Assembly: GCA_910574455.1 (NCBI GenBank)
Contig: CAJSYZ010000004.1
Location: 3,039,528-3,103,527 of the forward strand
DNA: 64,000 nt
Direction: 5' to 3'
Origin: Trichaptum fuscoviolaceum
Taxonomy: Eukaryota; Basidiomycota; Agaricomycetes; Hymenochaetales; Trichaptaceae
Below the pieces are notes generated by a model, which saw nothing but the letters and a program-made list of their open reading frames with translations, did no database searches and was not told where the DNA came from. Position numbers and translations under genes: made by a program. Every line of letters begins with the position of its first letter. The first letter of the stretch is position 1. Below are positions 62,525 through 64,000 of this stretch, in pieces.

Positions 62525-63719
62525 GCGATCCCTCGTGCTGCCATCAACTACCTGGCAAAACTAGCCACTGTTCCCCCATATCATCCCCCTCGTCATTTCG
62601 TATTGTGGTTTCTGAAAACAAATCAAAAATACCCTCGAGAAGAATTTGTTTGTGCTATATAGTCTTTACGCTGTCAACCTCGAAGACATCGCGACTTGTC
62701 TCTGGTGTTATCGTGCATCTGTTTACTCGCTTATTTGCTGTCCTTACCCCACGGCGCCCCGGACGGACTGGTTCCCTGGACGATGATTGTTCGCTGTCCT
62801 ATTCTTAGTTTTCTCTAGCGGTGCGCCGAGCGCTCTGGCTTATCCGCTGGTTGGCGTTCGCATTTGATCCCCCATGCTTTTTTCATTTGTCGTGATATCT
62901 AGGTACGGCCTTCCGTATGAGCGCGGACGTTGCGTCTCGACGGCCTGCCACACTTTCTCCTTTTCCATGTTCAGCACGCCCATGACTGGTCGACGAGCCG
63001 CCTCTCGTTTCATACCCGCTGCTCTGTTTGGACGCCGAACCCCGGACGTCCGTGTACATGTTTACGCTCACCAATACCTTCTGATATGCTATTTGTAGCA
63101 TGTAGCACACACCAGGGCAGGTATTTCCCGAGTCGTTTCTATCGACAGAGTACGCATCCTTCTTCAATGCAGTCCTGTCCATCTTTCCCGATGTTTTACT
63201 ACACATTACTTCACATTTATATACCTACTCGGGCGCACCTCCCATTTGAATTTCTTCATCTTATTACATCCGTTTAGGGTGTTCTTATAAGTAATTATAA
63301 GCTTCTATGTGAATTGTTTGCATTGATCGTCCATCTGAGCCGCTGAGTGAGCAATTTTGTATGGTAAGGGAGTGATAGACGCCTTGGGTGTGTTCTGCGA
63401 TTGAGCGGACGATCAGGATGGTGGTGTTCTTTGCATCATGCCATCAGACAGGAGGCCAGTGTCGCTGAGGATATGAGATCTGAGAGCCATTCTGGGCAGA
63501 CAAAACTGTCCGACTGAGCCCAGGTGGTCGGCTGTATGAATTCAGGTTTGATTCTATGCATCCTCATGACTACCCGAATCCCGTCCGTCCGCCTACTTAG
63601 CTCGCCTCTGATCAACATGGCCTGCCTTGCAAGCTGGCAAGCGACGAGCTTTGACGCTGCCTCACATCCCCTCACCCGCCGAGGGACTGTATGCAAGCAG
63701 CGCGGCGAGCCTGAGGGGG
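62525..63719. other. Intergenic, 3' flank of the membrane protein and promoter of the last gene
   Basis: 1.2 kb. Pyrimidine-rich 3' UTR-like sequence, then an AT-rich stretch near 63280-63310. ORFs on both strands overlap and lack support. No tRNA-like boxes found. Confidence 0.4.
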
Positions 63720-64000
63720 ATGGGCGTGCTCAACCCAAGGCATTCACGACCGACCTGTCATCCAACAACAGCTCTTACTACCTATATCATTTGGCTCTGT
63801 CTTGCCTTTGCTGCAGCTCTTCTCTGTCTCCCATGTCAAGTGTCCGGACAAGTCGTGCAGAATGTCACCTTCCAGAACACCGCGAGCGAGCTGTCGTACA
63901 GTCCTCCCATCTGCAACATTGGGTCGATCGATGAAGTCATTCCTGATAACTGCATAGGCACTTGGTACGGTGTATTTGCTCTAAGCGAATGTGCTTCGTG
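63720..64000 (+). CDS. 5' end of a secreted or single-pass membrane protein (partial)
   Basis: Exon 1 runs 63720-63964 and a GTACGG donor starts an intron that leaves the window. The N-terminus has a signal peptide-like helix (TYIIWLCLAFAAALLCLPCQVSG), then QVVQNVTFQNTASELSYSPPICNIGSIDEVIPDNCIGTW. This ectodomain start, with a beta-rich VTFQNT...YSPP and paired Cys, is of a kind common in agaricomycete single-pass surface proteins. It lies directly downstream of another predicted surface protein. No enzyme motif can be assigned. Confidence 0.65.
   Translation, partial: MGVLNPRHSRPTCHPTTALTTYIIWLCLAFAAALLCLPCQVSGQVVQNVTFQNTASELSYSPPICNIGSIDEVIPDNCIGTWYGVFALSECAS

Overview
This is a gene-dense window of a filamentous basidiomycete nuclear genome, most likely an agaricomycete. 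Almost every gene is split by many short GT-AG introns (typically 48-65 nt, with CTRAY-like branch sites close to the acceptor). Exons are often tiny, and the proteins are fungal-type (ABCC transporter, Reg1-like PP1 subunit, Pmp20 peroxiredoxin, Pet117, Etr1). No rRNA, convincing tRNA, CRISPR or prokaryote-type operon is visible. I rebuilt the gene models by hand: a splice junction was accepted only if it kept the frame and restored the family's conserved residues.

Layout. 1-9.3 kb: the 5' end of an unknown coiled-coil gene (-), nucleoporin NUP53 (-), a 628-bp hAT-type MITE, GAL7 (+), ALG5 (-) and a 13-exon ATP-dependent DNA ligase (-). 9.6-24 kb, all on the minus strand: an EF-hand MscS channel, a 30-exon ABCC transporter, a UCH deubiquitinase, ZPR1 and the ribosome-biogenesis factor RPF1. 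24-31.6 kb: a p24 cargo receptor (+), an unknown protein (-), mitochondrial enoyl reductase ETR1 (+), ATP synthase alpha ATP1 (-) and mitoribosomal bL21m (+). 31.6-45 kb: splicing factor PRP40 (-), HMG-CoA synthase ERG13 (+), nucleoporin NDC1 (-), peroxin PEX19 (+), a Pmp20 peroxiredoxin (-) and a BTB protein (+). 45-54.7 kb: a 1545-residue Reg1-like PP1 regulator (-), a 496-bp TA-flanked MITE and a VPS9-CUE RAB5 exchange factor (-). 56-64 kb: a 17-exon MFS transporter (+), PET117 (+), a Ser/Thr-rich single-pass membrane protein (+) and the start of a second, possibly related secreted or membrane protein (+).

Functional themes are housekeeping: nuclear pore (NUP53, NDC1), sugar and dolichol-linked glycan metabolism (GAL7, ALG5), isoprenoids (ERG13), mitochondria (ATP1, bL21m, ETR1, PET117), peroxisomes (PEX19 with a farnesylation box, Pmp20 ending in AKL), endomembrane traffic (p24, VPS9), and RNA and ribosome biogenesis (PRP40, RPF1, ZPR1). 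Several head-to-head pairs share short promoters (ATP1/bL21m 224 bp, NDC1/PEX19 161 bp, RPF1/p24 206 bp).

The most notable signals are structural: microexons of 3, 8, 10, 12, 16 and 17 nt, each needed to restore conserved protein sequence; four GC-AG introns; and two well-delimited MITEs with intact terminal repeats and target-site duplications. I found no convincing new multi-gene system. The 3-nt exon of ATP1 and the two MITEs are the observations most worth following up.
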